From: Gracilariopsis chorda
Taxonomy: Eukaryota > Rhodophyta > Florideophyceae > Gracilariales > Gracilariaceae
Length of the DNA: 64,000 bases
Direction: 5' to 3'
Assembly: GCA_003194525.1 (NCBI GenBank)
Contig: NBIV01000013.1
Coordinates: forward strand, 1 to 64,000
Shown piece after piece: positions 9,713 to 21,400 of the stretch. Under the pieces are notes generated by a model. It was given only the letters and a program-made list of their open reading frames with translations, searched no databases and was not told the origin of the DNA. A program made the position numbers and the translations under genes. Position 1 is the stretch's first letter. The number at the start of each line of letters is the position of its first letter.

Positions 9713-12700
9713 CTAGTCGCTAGTCTGCATTGCATGTCGTTGTTTGTGGAGAAGGGAATCCCTCGTCTTGGAGATGTTCCTCCGCCTATCCTGCAGCGCT
9801 TTTGAAAATGCTGCTCTTGTTCTTGGACGTTTGAGAATAGTTGAAATGTCTATTGCTAGTGTATTGCTAAGATAGTGCTCCCCTTCGGCCGAATACTCCA
9901 CACCACCCCGTTTTTCCATCGACTTTTTAGGCCGTACCACAGCCCGACTCTTCGTCCAGCGTTTGAATTTCTTTCCACCGAAGTGTTCGGTTCTATCGGC
10001 GTCAGTCAACGGACGGAAGACCTCTGGGAGTAAAACTGATGCATGTAGCTTTGCTCCTAGCTCACACTTTCACGCAATACCGAGAATATCATCCTGGTCA
10101 GTCTTAATTGTCATGCGCATATGCGGCGTGGAAAAGACGTTCGCTAACCACTCGGAAACCAGATGCTGCACATTAAAAAGTCCTGCTGCCCTCATTACAT
10201 GAAGCATTCTGCCAACCGTCCTCCATTGACAGGCATTTCGGTCAAACTGTATCAATGGACCAAGCGACTCGCCGCCATCTCCTTCATCTCGCTTGCGCCC
10301 AAAAGCTCTGGACACACCAGTCATATACCTTGTTAGCGCTCGGAACATCGAAACTTCCATGAGACAAGCGGCGGAATTCTCAAGGTAGCTGAGGAAATTG
10401 ACGCTTAAGCATTTGAGATGTCTCACAATGAGCATTTCTAGCGCCTCGTCCATATGTACGTAACCCACTCTCCATCTGTCAACCGCAAATCGCCCCTGCC
10501 CAGAAAAGCTTAAGAGCTTCATCACCATCCGCCCTGGCTTCCTGTAGAATAGTTCTTGACTGACCGAAGCGGGTATTATACCCTTGAACAATGCAAAGAA
10601 TAAAGAAAGCTCCGGTAATTCAGGTGTGTTGACGAGTGTAATATTGCGTTGTGCTTAAACCAAAAAGCGTGAACGAGATCAGTGTGCCCTGTCCTTTACA
10701 GGACATGAAAGCTAATTGTGGGAAGCAGGCAAGAGAACAGAACTGTTTCCGCAAAGTACTTTCCATTGGGGCCATTGACAAAGCGCGACTGGATCTTTTG
10801 CCTTTGCTTCTCACCAACTTATAGAATGTCCTCAATGACGACATGATGTGTTGCACTATACAATGATGCATGAAGTTCGTTTGGATGTGGTGGTGCTGTA
10901 CGAGATGAGCAAGCCCCGGTACTGCCATCAGATGACACTTTCTTCTCACTCCTTGTCTTGTGAAGATTCGCTACTTCGGAAGAGAGGGAGGCATCCTCCA
11001 ACAGAGTGATATCTACAAGATGTATTATCATTGCGCAGGCGAGATTGAGTAAAACGGGGCGATTGTTCCTGGCATGAGCATGTTTCAGTATATTTTCCAA
11101 TATTGAAGGAGAGAACCCCGCACACCTAGCCAACTCCTCTATTCCCAGGCCATCCAACATTTCCTTGCATAACGCGTACATGGCCTGTTTTTCAGCGTGG
11201 AAGAAGCCGGGGAATGGAATCATCCATTCGTGCAGTGGACACTTTGTCCCTTTGTCAGCTCCCGCGTCTTGGCCCCCTTGCACTGTACGAGTGCGGTGTG
11301 CACTCAAAGATTCCGCCCAAAGCTTGCAGAACATTCTATGTGACGGCTGGTCTCCGCCAAATACAACGTATCGCGGGCGCCCAGGCTCACCGGGGCGGAT
11401 CTGTTCTTCCACCATATTGACGAAACGACGTACTGTGAGTATGTCTGCTGCACTCTGTCGACTTATTTCTACGTATTCGACATGTTGGTCTTAAAGTGAT
11501 TCCTCTCCCAAGGGCCTCCCACCATGAGGCTTGAAGCATGAAAGCAGCATAATCCTGAAGTTAAGTGGAGCGCGGTCAGTCCCGAAAATGAATTCCTCTG
11601 TTGTACCTGAGTTGTACTCGCTATTCGCCGCCTCCTTTCCACCGACCAATTGCCCCCTGAACCACGAAACCATGCCGAAGACGACATTGTTAAACTGTCG
11701 CAGGACATTACTGCTCTCGGTATTTGTGAGCTCATCGATGAAATCTTCCCGGCTTCCGAGGCAAGCTATGTCCTTCCACGCAACCCCCAACAGTTTCTGT
11801 CTCTTAGAGGGTACAGTACCCTTCTCTGAAAGCGATCTCTTGGAACCACGCAGCTGCCCTTGAAGGAGCGACCCGTTCACTTTTGGCAGCGCCTTGCCGT
11901 CCACTTTGACAGCATGCAGGGGTTTGATGTCCCAGTTTTCAAAATGTAAAACGGGAATTGCTACATCGTTAACAACGTTGAAATCCCAAGGACGATCACG
12001 CTCTCTCTCTGCTATTAGTCTCTGTCGTAACGCTCCGTAACCGTGTAAGAGAGAAACACACCCACAGCATTCAGCAGACTCACGAAAGACGGACTCACCT
12101 CGCATATTCCACTGACTGAAAGACTGATTGTTAAAGGCCCTGACACGCTGTTAGTCCTTGACATTACCATTTGTTCTATAACCTTTAAAGCCCTGACGCA
12201 CAGCAGCAGGTCTCCCCTCGAAAAATCCTTTCTGCTACGAAGATGTTCTTCAATGGTCAGTACTGCCGTGGAATGGGACGCAGGAAAAATACTTTCCAGC
12301 CGCACTCCATGCATTTTGGTGGCTCTAGTCCAGGAAACAGCTCGCTTTCTCGACGCCATTTGGAATATTACATCAAGCCATAGTTGTGCTGACACTGAAG
12401 CGACCTCCTCTGACAGGGACCAACGCCCACCCCAATACACAGACTTCTTCGCCTCGAATCGCGCCGCTACTGCCTCCAGATGTGTCCATGTCTCGATGAG
12501 ACTGGGACGAGAGGAAGAGTAAATCGAAGATGAAGCGGATGCGGCCATACCCTGCAATAGTTTGTCTACCTGCTCAACGCAAATATAAAAACGCAATTGA
12601 TAACTGAGTTTCCGTAATATGATGCCTTCCCCCTTCAAAACGATTTCAACTCTCTTTTCAAATGTGCTTTCATCGATTTTGCGTTCTGTGAATTCATTAT

Positions 12701-13605
12701 CGTTTTCATCCGTGATCAGTAGTGCTCTGCATCGAATGACTTCCATGAAATGCAGCATACACATATTATTAAATACGTCACCGCTGGAAGTCAGACAACT
12801 ATTTCGCAGCTTCCGTGCCATGTGAGACATAGTTTGTGGCAACTTGCCGGCTGCTATTGGGCATTTTTTGGCAATGGGGGGACTTGCCAGCGCAAATTTA
12901 ACACACCTTACCATGAACAGATCCAGTTTTGAGGATATCGATTGCAGCGATACGGGAGGTCGGTTTCCTTGCCTTCCCCCTGTTACATTGTACAGACAAC
13001 TTCTACGCACATGCCGCCTCATTACATCCAGTGCATGCAATGTTCCGTCGCAATGGTATGAAACGCCGTCCTCTAAATCCGAAAACACCCTCAAGGTGGC
13101 CGGACTGCACACGTCAATCATGGAGAGACGCCATGAGCGACCGTGAGACAATGAATGCGGACTCGTGCATCCCTTCTCTCAAAATTCACAGAATGCTGCA
13201 TCGGTTAGAGATGTCTTCTGTGTCTACGGTAGCGCGTAAAACGAATTGGTCGGGTCGTAGCTTGTAAGAAGCAATTGAGCGACGTTGATCAGAGCTATCA
13301 CAACCAAAGCAGATGAAATCGTAGGGCAAATATCTGGGGAAAGGGTGCATGTAACCTTCTCCCGAAATGCTATTATTCAGTAGTTTTGCAATATAAGCGA
13401 TGCTATTGGAAGTGCACACCCCAGCGGAAGGCGTGGTTAGGGTGGGCAGACTGTTGCATCTCGTTGATGGACACAAGGGCTTGGAGAACTTGTAAGAGTT
13501 GATCATGTTGGAAAAGCATTGGAAAAGCTCGACGGGGGACCGTTTATGGCGGCTCCTAGGACAGGCTGGCATTTCAAAATAATGTAATACTTGGCAAAAT
13601 GGCAA
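9713..13605 (-). pseudogene. Degenerate DUF6589-like element gene
   Basis: Four long minus-strand open stretches (13605-13186, 13151-12015, 12105-10819 and 10591-9713) read as one protein-like series. The middle part has VLHFENWDIKP and NGSLLQG, then YVVFGGDQPSHR and WMIPFPGFFHAEKQAMY. A GDQ motif followed by a W-x-x-P-F-P-G-x-F-H motif is the signature I associate with DUF6589 proteins of mobile-element families. The 12105-10819 stretch has one in-frame stop. The rest changes frame, so the gene is dead or, less likely, spliced. The C-terminal part ends in a Lys/Arg-rich tail. No terminal repeats seen. Confidence 0.4.
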
Positions 13606-14265
13606 AATGCGGAATGTAATCGCCTGGTCACCGACTGGGAAGGGCCGTCGTTTGTGGCCTTCATTGTTCTGGCTACGTGTACATTGCGATGTACACTCCC
13701 ACCTCTTTTTCTGTGACGCCTCACTCCTGCTGGATGAATCGTTCGCAGAAATGAGTTCTTAAAAACACGTCAGCAGTGCTTACTCCGTACGGAAACGGTA
13801 GCATCATAACTTCTTTCCCGTTCCAACTTTCCCGAACACCTTCTTCATGCCTCCATCAGTCCTTCGCGTATCCCCGCCACCGTCTTCATCCCTCCCGTTG
13901 TTTCACACACCTAAACCTCCCCCACTCGTATCGTTGCCTTGCTTACCCCGCTCAACTTCTATACGTACCGCGTGGGCACAACCGCTTCAAAGTCACCGTT
14001 CATCCGTACCCCAGTTGCACGCCTTCACAATTGCTGCCACCGCATCAAGTCCCGTATCTGTCATTGCCCCCGCCTAATCCCACTGAATTTGGGGCCTCGT
14101 TGCACTTTTCTTTTTTTTGACCGCCTGTTGTACTCTCACAAGATTCGTTCTGAACCCCACCGTTGCGTGAGTGCTGAACCTACGACTTCCCGTATACATT
14201 ATATTCATCTACTGTTTTGAACCGGTTCCAACTGCGACTGTCGTCTCAGCTACTTCCGCCAAAAT
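13606..14265. other. Intergenic region upstream of the exchanger gene
   Basis: The plus strand is pyrimidine-rich (C/T) from about 13815 to 14265, as expected of a 5' leader or promoter. Several weak overlapping open frames there have no ATG context or family signal. Confidence 0.4.
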
Positions 14266-15906
14266 ATGTCGGCGATCGCCTTTCGTTATCGCCATCCCCG
14301 CCGACGTCGCTACTCATCCAGGGATAGAAAAAGCGCACTGCCCTATGCATCCCTCCTGTTTCTCACCGTAATCGCCGTATGTGCCGTCTTTTATCGTACC
14401 CAACAAAACACTCACCATGCATCCGCACCAGATGCGCTGTTGGACATCGTCTCTGTTAGGAGTGGTGCCGACTATGGCAATTTATGCAGCGGCGATAATG
14501 TCTTTTCCAAAAAATGGTCGCTTGCCTTTCTCATCCCCGCTGTCGTATTTACCTTTGTCGGACTCGCCATCGTCACCGATGACTACTTTGTTCCTGCCTT
14601 GGAGTGCATATGCGAGCGCTTGAATCTAAGCGAGGACGTTGCTGGTGCCACTTTCATGGCCGCTGGCTCCAGCACACCGGAGTTCTTTGCCTCCCTGTTA
14701 GCCGTTTTTGTTACAAAGGACGAGGTCGGTATTGGTACAATTGTAGGTAGTGCCGTCTTTAATATTCTCGTTATTATCGGTTTGAGTGCCGCTTTGGCTG
14801 GCGCTGTTATCAAACTTGACTGGCGCCCTCTGCTTCGTGATTCTGCCTTCTACATTGCCAGTATCATTCTACTACTGCTCTTTGTTATCCCCATCACAAA
14901 TGGTCAAATTGATTGGTGGGAAGGTTTGATTCTAGTACTCTTCTACGGTGTTTACGTATTGTTCATGGCCTTCCTTAACAAACCGTACATGAAATGGGCG
15001 GACAAGCTTAACAAGAAAAGGGCTGCTAAGAAATCTTCAATTGGAGATCTTGAGGCAGGAACTTTTACAACCAGTTACCCAACTAGTAGTGGAGATGTCA
15101 TTTCAACTGAACATGGCACGTGGAGCGCTGAAAACTCGCCTCCAAGCTCCCCACCAAGCTCCCCACCCGCCCTAGAAACAACCGTCAGGTCCAAGTTCGA
15201 GGACGTCTGCCCGCGATCCAAGTTCCGAACCTTGCAATACGCCGTCATCGCTGCGAACAGGTTACGAGCTTCCGCGGAGGGTCCAGATGAGAAGAAGACC
15301 TTCCTCGGATTGGACTTACCTGAGTCTACTCTCGGTTGGATTTTCTTCCCTGCTACTGGACTCTGGAAATTGCTTTTCCGCTATACTGTTGTTGACTGCT
15401 CGGTTGAGCGACGCGCAAACCTTTGGTGGTTAACGTTTATCACGTCCATTGTTTGGATTAGTGGTATAAGCTACGTGATGGTCGAAGCAGCTCGAATTGT
15501 TGGTTGCTTGATTGGTATTCCAGCAACAATTATGGGTCTCACAGTACTTGCGGCTGGAACAAGCGTCCCAGACGCTTTGGCCTCCATATCCGTTGCGAGG
15601 AACGGTGCCGGTGATATGGCCGTCAGTAATGCGATCGGAAGCAATGTATTTGATATCCTCCTCGGACTTGGGTTCCCATGGTTCCTTGGTCATTTGATCT
15701 TGAAGGAACAAATCGCAATCCCAGTGGAACCAATTACCACCGTCGTGATCCCAATTGTTATACTGTTCGCAATCATGGTAGCCCTTGTCATAGTACTTAT
15801 TGCTTTGAGATGGCAGATGAGACCGTTGCTCGGTTACATTCTCTTCGGTCTTTACGGTGCATTCATCGTGTACTCTTTGCTTGACGTGTGGGTGTTCAAC
15901 AAATAG
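14266..15906 (+). CDS. K+-dependent Na+/Ca2+ exchanger (SLC24/NCKX family)
   Basis: A 546-residue membrane antiporter that would export Ca2+ in exchange for Na+, with K+ cotransport if it follows NCKX precedent. It has both diagnostic alpha repeats: alpha-1 at about 127-172 (GATFMAAGSSTPEF...GTIVGSAVFNILVI) and alpha-2 at about 424-470 (GLTVLAAGTSVPDALAS...SNAIGSNVFDILLGLG). An N-terminal hydrophobic segment at about 28-42 may be a signal anchor. Five-plus helices flank each repeat, separated by a cytoplasmic loop of about 110 residues with PPSSPPSSPP. The length fits the family. The ATG at 14266 is the first in frame and no intron is needed. Location could be the plasma membrane or a vacuole. 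Confidence 0.93.
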   Translation: MSAIAFRYRHPRRRRYSSRDRKSALPYASLLFLTVIAVCAVFYRTQQNTHHASAPDALLDIVSVRSGADYGNLCSGDNVFSKKWSLAFLIPAVVFTFVGLAIVTDDYFVPALECICERLNLSEDVAGATFMAAGSSTPEFFASLLAVFVTKDEVGIGTIVGSAVFNILVIIGLSAALAGAVIKLDWRPLLRDSAFYIASIILLLLFVIPITNGQIDWWEGLILVLFYGVYVLFMAFLNKPYMKWADKLNKKRAAKKSSIGDLEAGTFTTSYPTSSGDVISTEHGTWSAENSPPSSPPSSPPALETTVRSKFEDVCPRSKFRTLQYAVIAANRLRASAEGPDEKKTFLGLDLPESTLGWIFFPATGLWKLLFRYTVVDCSVERRANLWWLTFITSIVWISGISYVMVEAARIVGCLIGIPATIMGLTVLAAGTSVPDALASISVARNGAGDMAVSNAIGSNVFDILLGLGFPWFLGHLILKEQIAIPVEPITTVVIPIVILFAIMVALVIVLIALRWQMRPLLGYILFGLYGAFIVYSLLDVWVFNK

Positions 15907-16363
15907 AAGCGACCGACGCTGCAAAGAGGAGGTATAATTGCCCCCGCAAGAATGTAGAGGAGTGGTCGGGACTGGCGCAGCGGCAACATGTTCATCAATT
16001 CGTTGCATGCACAACTAACTGTGTACAGGTGGCACTGTCTTTTCGTAAACAAACCTTGCTAACTCTAAAGAGTGTCATGATACCATAGCCTTGAGGATGG
16101 AAAGCCTCGCATCCCCGTAAAAACGCTGACGTGAGTGCATAATTTCAATTTCAGACCCTCAGGAAGAAGTAGGAGCGATATCCGTGACCTGCCGGTGTTG
16201 TTACGAGTCATGGCAGTACATCTCGGTTGGAATAGGAGTTTCGCCAGTGCCAGCTGTGAATCAAACGTTTTCATCCTTTTCTTCTAGTTATTTATGCAGA
16301 AAGCCTTGATAAGAGTCTTGCGTAGAACACCTATGCTTCTTTCGTTTTGTTCTCAGTGTGAGA
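15907..16363. other. Intergenic, 3' side of the exchanger gene
   Basis: No gene or structured element is recognised. Confidence 0.4.
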
Positions 16364-16474
16364 TACTAACTACAATCTAAAATTAAGATGGGATCAAGTT
16401 ATGGATAACTATGTTATGTTATGGATCAAGTTATGCATGACTTGATCTCACCTTAATTCTAGATTGTAGTTAGT
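16364..16474. repeat. Palindromic element, MITE-like
   Basis: Arms of about 39 bp (16364-16403 and 16436-16474) are near-perfect inverse complements: ACTAACTACAATCTA pairs with TAGATTGTAGTTAGT, and GATCAAGTTATG with CATGACTTGATC. The loop (about 32 bp) carries GTTATGTTATGGAT repeats. It could be a miniature inverted-repeat transposon or a hairpin. No clear target-site duplication seen. Confidence 0.6.
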
Positions 16475-17739
16475 AACGTTATGGATAGCTGTGCGACAGG
16501 GACACTGGCATCAGCAAGAATAAATAGGGTGCTCCATATGATATTATATGTAGGGCATGGCTTAAACCAGTTTTCGCGAAAGAAGAGATAGGTGCAGACG
16601 CGACTGCTTCTTTGAAATAATCGAAGGCTTCCGCTTGCGCAGGAGCAAGGTTTTCAATCTTGATGGCTATCTCTTCTTAATTCTGTGCATGCAAGTTCAG
16701 TAACGTTTGTTCTTCGAAGAAGCTTCGGGTCGACGTGTCCCAGCATAGAATCTCGGAAGGCGAATCATTGCGATAACATGTCATAATAGATCAAAAAGCA
16801 GTGACGTGATGTCCGTGTATGTGTTTCCCTTCATTTTAACGAATGCACATGGCGCTCAATTCCAACTCTCATAAAGTTATGTATGCATGTATGCATGCAT
16901 GCATGTTTACGAGCGCATGCCACTAATTCCGAAAGCGTGGCAGGAACCATTGTTGAAGAATACCTCTGTCCGCAAATAGAGTTATGATTTACTCTCGAAG
17001 AGTATGATGATGTATTTTGTACGACGTCAGAGAGTAGCGGGTGGCGAGCGTCCGAATAAGACCCTTGTCATCGGTGAATACGAATGCAGCGATACAAATG
17101 CAAACCCGAACCGTAGTGTATCAACCTGCTTGAGACACTCAGGCACTGAAGTTGGGCTATCGGTGCTGTGCTGCGTGACTAAATCGATTGCAGAGATCCT
17201 TTGATGAAGCGGAGGCATCAACAGGTAAAGCTAGTCTGTTGATCCGTCAAGTGAATGGTTGCAATTGGCTGTATGGGACTGCTTGTAATCCATGATTGCT
17301 AAGTCATCGGGCGATTGCAATTAAATTGCACGTTCTATATATAACAAATCTCAGTATCAGTTGCAAATAAAAAAGACTCGCAGTTTCGATTGCAACGCTG
17401 AAAGTTTCTAAAATAGAGTAGTTTATACTTCGCTTAAAGACTTGGAAGAAACAATATTCTTTTCTTAGATATCGTCAACATGCTAGGAAAGTTTCTCCGT
17501 GAGGAAACAAAGCGCTCATCAATATGTGGAGGTCAGTGTGGAGAACAGTGATTCTTCTTCTTCTTCGTCACTACGATTGATAAACAGGTTGCATTTGTTG
17601 ATTGCCGATTGCAGAATTATGGACTGATTGCAATCTTTTTGTGTGTGTGTGTTTACGGGGACGTCCCTCTAATTCCAAGGCAGCGGTATTAACTTTCTAG
17701 AAGTAGAAGGCTAATCATCTATTCGACAGCTAAATTCCC
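16475..17739. other. Intergenic stretch with simple repeat
   Basis: Contains an ATGC-type simple repeat at 16879-16905. It is AT-richer than its neighbours and shows no supported gene. Confidence 0.4.
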
Positions 17740-18045
17740 CTAAAAGACCCAATCGAATATCCATTTGGCTACCTCATCCGGCGTAACTTCATAGTCTTTT
17801 GTAGGCTTTTCGGAAGGTCGGCACACCTCGACGGGCGGAACTGCACGTGCCCTTCGCGGGTAGCCGGATTCGCCAGTACCTTGGAGTGATCCCTCACCAT
17901 AGCAGACATCCAGCGCAAAGCGATTTAGCGTCCTGGTTCCATATGGGCTAGGACAACAACTTTGACGCCCCCAACCTACTTGTTCCAATGCCTGACGGAC
18001 AATTACTCTGACTAACCGCTTCCCGCGTACTCTTATGGTTACTTC
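17740..18045 (-). other. Open frame without a start, unknown
   Basis: About 100 codons stay open on the minus strand with protein-like composition (LVRVIVRQALEQVGWGRQ, then VTPDEVAKWIFDWVF before the stop at 17740). No in-frame ATG precedes it, so it would be a 3' exon or a fragment. I do not recognise the family. Confidence 0.25.
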
Positions 18046-19200
18046 TCACCCCACCCGTCTTCTATCATACGTTTCGCGCGCCTTACTCGAGGTGCCCTTC
18101 TTTCGTGGTCCTCAAAGATTTTAGCTTTTCTGAGTAGAAAATCGCTCTCCAATGTTGTCGGAAGAATGTGACATATGCCTAAACCATATAATACAATGCT
18201 ATTGTCTTAAACTTTCGAATAGATGCTACTCATGCGCGTGTTTCATTGAAACATCAATGTCTTTGCCTGATCCAGGCCCTCTTGTGGGACAAGGATAAAG
18301 GGTTACTTATTAGATGCTGTGGTTGTTGCTAATTTGTTCATTGTGGACTCAGAAGGCCTAGATCCTTGTGGCAGCAGGGTTTTTGCAGCCAAAGACTTCT
18401 GCGGCCACTGTCTATGCTGCCGTCAACAGGTCAGTTCAGAGTAATATACCCCATAAGTACGACTAGAGGTGGGGTCCCTTGTAAGCTGGTTTCATCAACT
18501 CCAAAGATTTATTAACCCGGTTTCTCTCTCTCTTTCTTTGCGGGTGCCTATAATTCCTACATAGCGCAGATCGTTTGTTGTCAGAGAAATATAACCCTGT
18601 TTAGGTGACTAGGATAGCCTTGTACCTTTGATACGACCACGAAAAGGTCCCCAACAGAGGCGCATGGACGGAGTACGGCTCGTAACCTAAAGGGTTAGCG
18701 GATCGCTAACTGCTAGCCTTTCACTGCTAGCCTTTCATCAACCTCTCCCCCGCCCCCCCCCCCCAAAAAAAAGAGTGCAATTCGCTATACGAGTGTTTGA
18801 TTCCGGCATTCCCTCACCACTACTTCAGAAATTGTATATTGTGCTTTACCAGCGCCAGCGGTCCAGAAGGGCCAAACGGCAAGCAACGTGTCGTTGCCAC
18901 CAATCTTGCGATTCTGTGAAAACTGACCAATCGCAGTTGCCCGAAATGACCTTACACCGAGCACAAGACCTTGTATTCGCGTTTGACGGCCCCAGTCTGC
19001 TGAGAGCGAAACTTCTTCGATGTCTGTGCAACTCCCTCCGACGTTCACTGTGGAAACCTTAAAACGAGAGTACTGCTGTGATCAATACCTTGCTGAGTCG
19101 CAAAGTATCCTTTCCATAATTGTTGAGTTCTCGAATACGAAGTGCATTCTCTCAATTCTCGTGGTATCCAAGTAGCAGAGGTACAGACAGAGCCGCAGAA
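18046..19200. other. Intergenic stretch with small repeats
   Basis: It holds a 14-bp tandem duplication (CTGCTAGCCTTTCA twice, 18710-18737) and a C-run then A-run at about 18747-18773. The word AAAGGGTTAGC near 18690 recurs near 61665. No gene supported. Confidence 0.4.
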
Positions 19201-21252
19201 ATGGTGCGATGGCGAATATGGGGCACATGTCTGTGCTTTGTTATGTTCTATTTGCTTTCGAAATCTGATGCCCATCCTGACGTTGAGAGCGTCACTCTTC
19301 CCTCAAAATCTCGTCGTGTTGTTATGACCGGTAATTACTGGAAACCGCAACTGGAGTTAAAAGCTGCTGTGCGCGAGGAAGATGAGCCGGGAGAGGAAGG
19401 CGATCTAAGCGCTGAAGGAAATGAGCATATTAAAAAGGATGAGGAAGAGACATCCGATGATGCGTCGAGCAATGAATCCGATACAGGCTCCGAAAGCGAG
19501 GACCTCGAACACCGTGAAGGTGACAAACCTGAGGCGGACAGTGAGTCTGACGCAGCATCAGATTCCAAAGAGAGGAAAGACGATGCTGGTGTGGTGCTGG
19601 ACGTGAGTGGCTCTGATGATGTAAAGAAGGATAGCGATGACAGCTCAACGGTAGATGAGAAGAAAGATGAGACCGATGAAACAAAAGAAGATTCATCAGA
19701 TCAGAACGCTGCAACTAACGAGTCTGTGACAAAAGAAGATCTCCAACCTGCTAAGGACAAGGGTTCTCCTACACTCTCATCGAATGTCACTTCTGGAAAC
19801 AACGATACAAATGCGTTTAGGGCTTTCAAGCTTCTCCAAATGTCGGAAAGTGATTCTAAATCAGACGGGGGGTTCCGCTTAGTAACTTTATTCGAAAACG
19901 GAGCATTCGCAGGTCCTTTCGCTGCGGCACCAACTTCGACAAACATTGACGCCATTTCATCATCTGAAACAGAAAGGTGGTATTTAGATAACGCATATAA
20001 CGACAGAATATCGTTCAGACTGGATTATACACCAGACTCCAGCGATTACAAAATATCTGAGCCCACAATCGCTGTGACTTCGGATAGTGGTATCGAGCCG
20101 CAGCTTCAAGACTTTCAGAATGATCCGGAAAACGGAGATGGATCCTTCACAATCGTCTATCGCTGCTTGGCAGATGGGCCAGAAGAATCGTACATCTCTC
20201 TTCATCTCCAGGTAACGGGTAGTCACAGCATTGATACGGCGTGGAAGAAAGTTTGTGGGCGGGGACGATACGAACACGTTGAATTTGGCTTCACTGCTCA
20301 TAATATGGAAACGGTTTTGTTCAACAAAGATGGCACATACGGGACCGAAGAACAAAAAGCTTTGGAAGTTGGTCCCTTGGACACAAGCACAGAGTTGTCA
20401 ATGAAGTTGGTGTCGCCAGCGTATACCCTTGACTTCGGCGATCCATATGTCGCATCTGATTCAGAGTACGTCTCCGCCTATTTGCGTAATACGGTTGCCG
20501 GTGGCACAGTCACCAGTGATACACCCACCAAGTTTTCGGTTGTCTACGAATGTCACGCCACAGAAACAGCGAACATTGTGTTTTCAGTGGCAATCCCCCC
20601 ATGGGATAATGTAACTGTCTCATGGCGCAAAGACTGTGGTGGCAAACATTCTCAATCACTTCTTATTGGCACCACCGGTCCTGGTTCTTTTGATGTCATT
20701 CATGACGGAGAGCTCAGTTCTCAGTATAACATAACGGACGCATCTTATATTGGTGATGTTCGCGGATCAGTGGAAGAAATCCCTGGGAACGTAGACTACA
20801 AGCGGTTTTACATCACCAACAGTGATGACACGTCTGAAATTCAGATACAAACCGCGTCCATGACCATGTCGGACCCCGGGGTCGTCACTACTCTCGTTGA
20901 AACGCCCATGGTTGCCAGCTCGTCGTATATAGCTGCAACTGGAGCCACGATCGGGCGAAAGACAACGAAGTCGTTGTATCTGCATTTCATTTGCAAGAGA
21001 GAAGGTATGTCTCTGATTCTGGTAACCTTGCCGGTATTGCGATATAAGAACATCGAGTTTGGATTCATGAAGCAATGCTTCGCTCCAAAAGTCCATCGCC
21101 AGTCCGGATTCCTGCAAACCGCAGGTTCGCTCATGGCTGCTATTTTCTTTTTGGTAATTGTTGGCGGCGGAGCAGGCTGGGTGTATTGGAGGCGGCGAAA
21201 CTCGGGCAAGAAGTACATGGCTGTCCCAACAAGCGATAACAGCGTACCGTAA
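19201..21252 (+). CDS. Type I membrane protein with acidic region and three-fold Cys/Trp module
   Basis: The ATG at 19201 begins a signal peptide (WIWGTCLCFVMFYLL-like; the residues seen are RIWGTCLCFVMFYLLSK), giving 683 residues. Residues about 55-210 are an Asp/Glu/Ser low-complexity tract. Residues about 220-635 appear to contain three related segments, each with Y-x-C or F-x-C, then a hydrophobic strand, then W/F-K/R-K-x-C: YRCLADG...AWKKVCG, YECHATE...SWRKDCG and FICKREG...GFMKQC. One transmembrane helix lies at about 640-663, followed by a short basic tail (YWRRRNSGKK). It should be a glycosylated surface or endomembrane protein. I do not recognise a named family. No intron is needed. 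Confidence 0.85.
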   Translation: MVRWRIWGTCLCFVMFYLLSKSDAHPDVESVTLPSKSRRVVMTGNYWKPQLELKAAVREEDEPGEEGDLSAEGNEHIKKDEEETSDDASSNESDTGSESEDLEHREGDKPEADSESDAASDSKERKDDAGVVLDVSGSDDVKKDSDDSSTVDEKKDETDETKEDSSDQNAATNESVTKEDLQPAKDKGSPTLSSNVTSGNNDTNAFRAFKLLQMSESDSKSDGGFRLVTLFENGAFAGPFAAAPTSTNIDAISSSETERWYLDNAYNDRISFRLDYTPDSSDYKISEPTIAVTSDSGIEPQLQDFQNDPENGDGSFTIVYRCLADGPEESYISLHLQVTGSHSIDTAWKKVCGRGRYEHVEFGFTAHNMETVLFNKDGTYGTEEQKALEVGPLDTSTELSMKLVSPAYTLDFGDPYVASDSEYVSAYLRNTVAGGTVTSDTPTKFSVVYECHATETANIVFSVAIPPWDNVTVSWRKDCGGKHSQSLLIGTTGPGSFDVIHDGELSSQYNITDASYIGDVRGSVEEIPGNVDYKRFYITNSDDTSEIQIQTASMTMSDPGVVTTLVETPMVASSSYIAATGATIGRKTTKSLYLHFICKREGMSLILVTLPVLRYKNIEFGFMKQCFAPKVHRQSGFLQTAGSLMAAIFFLVIVGGGAGWVYWRRRNSGKKYMAVPTSDNSVP

Positions 21253-21400
21253 ACTGTTCCGGATGAGTCGAATTCGTTCGCAGACTCTACCGTCGTACTT
21301 CAGAATGGATATGCTCTATTAAGATAGGGTAGAAGTAACAGGGTGTGCTTAATATCATTTGTACAAAATAGACTATTCTTACGATAAAAACATGTTGGTC

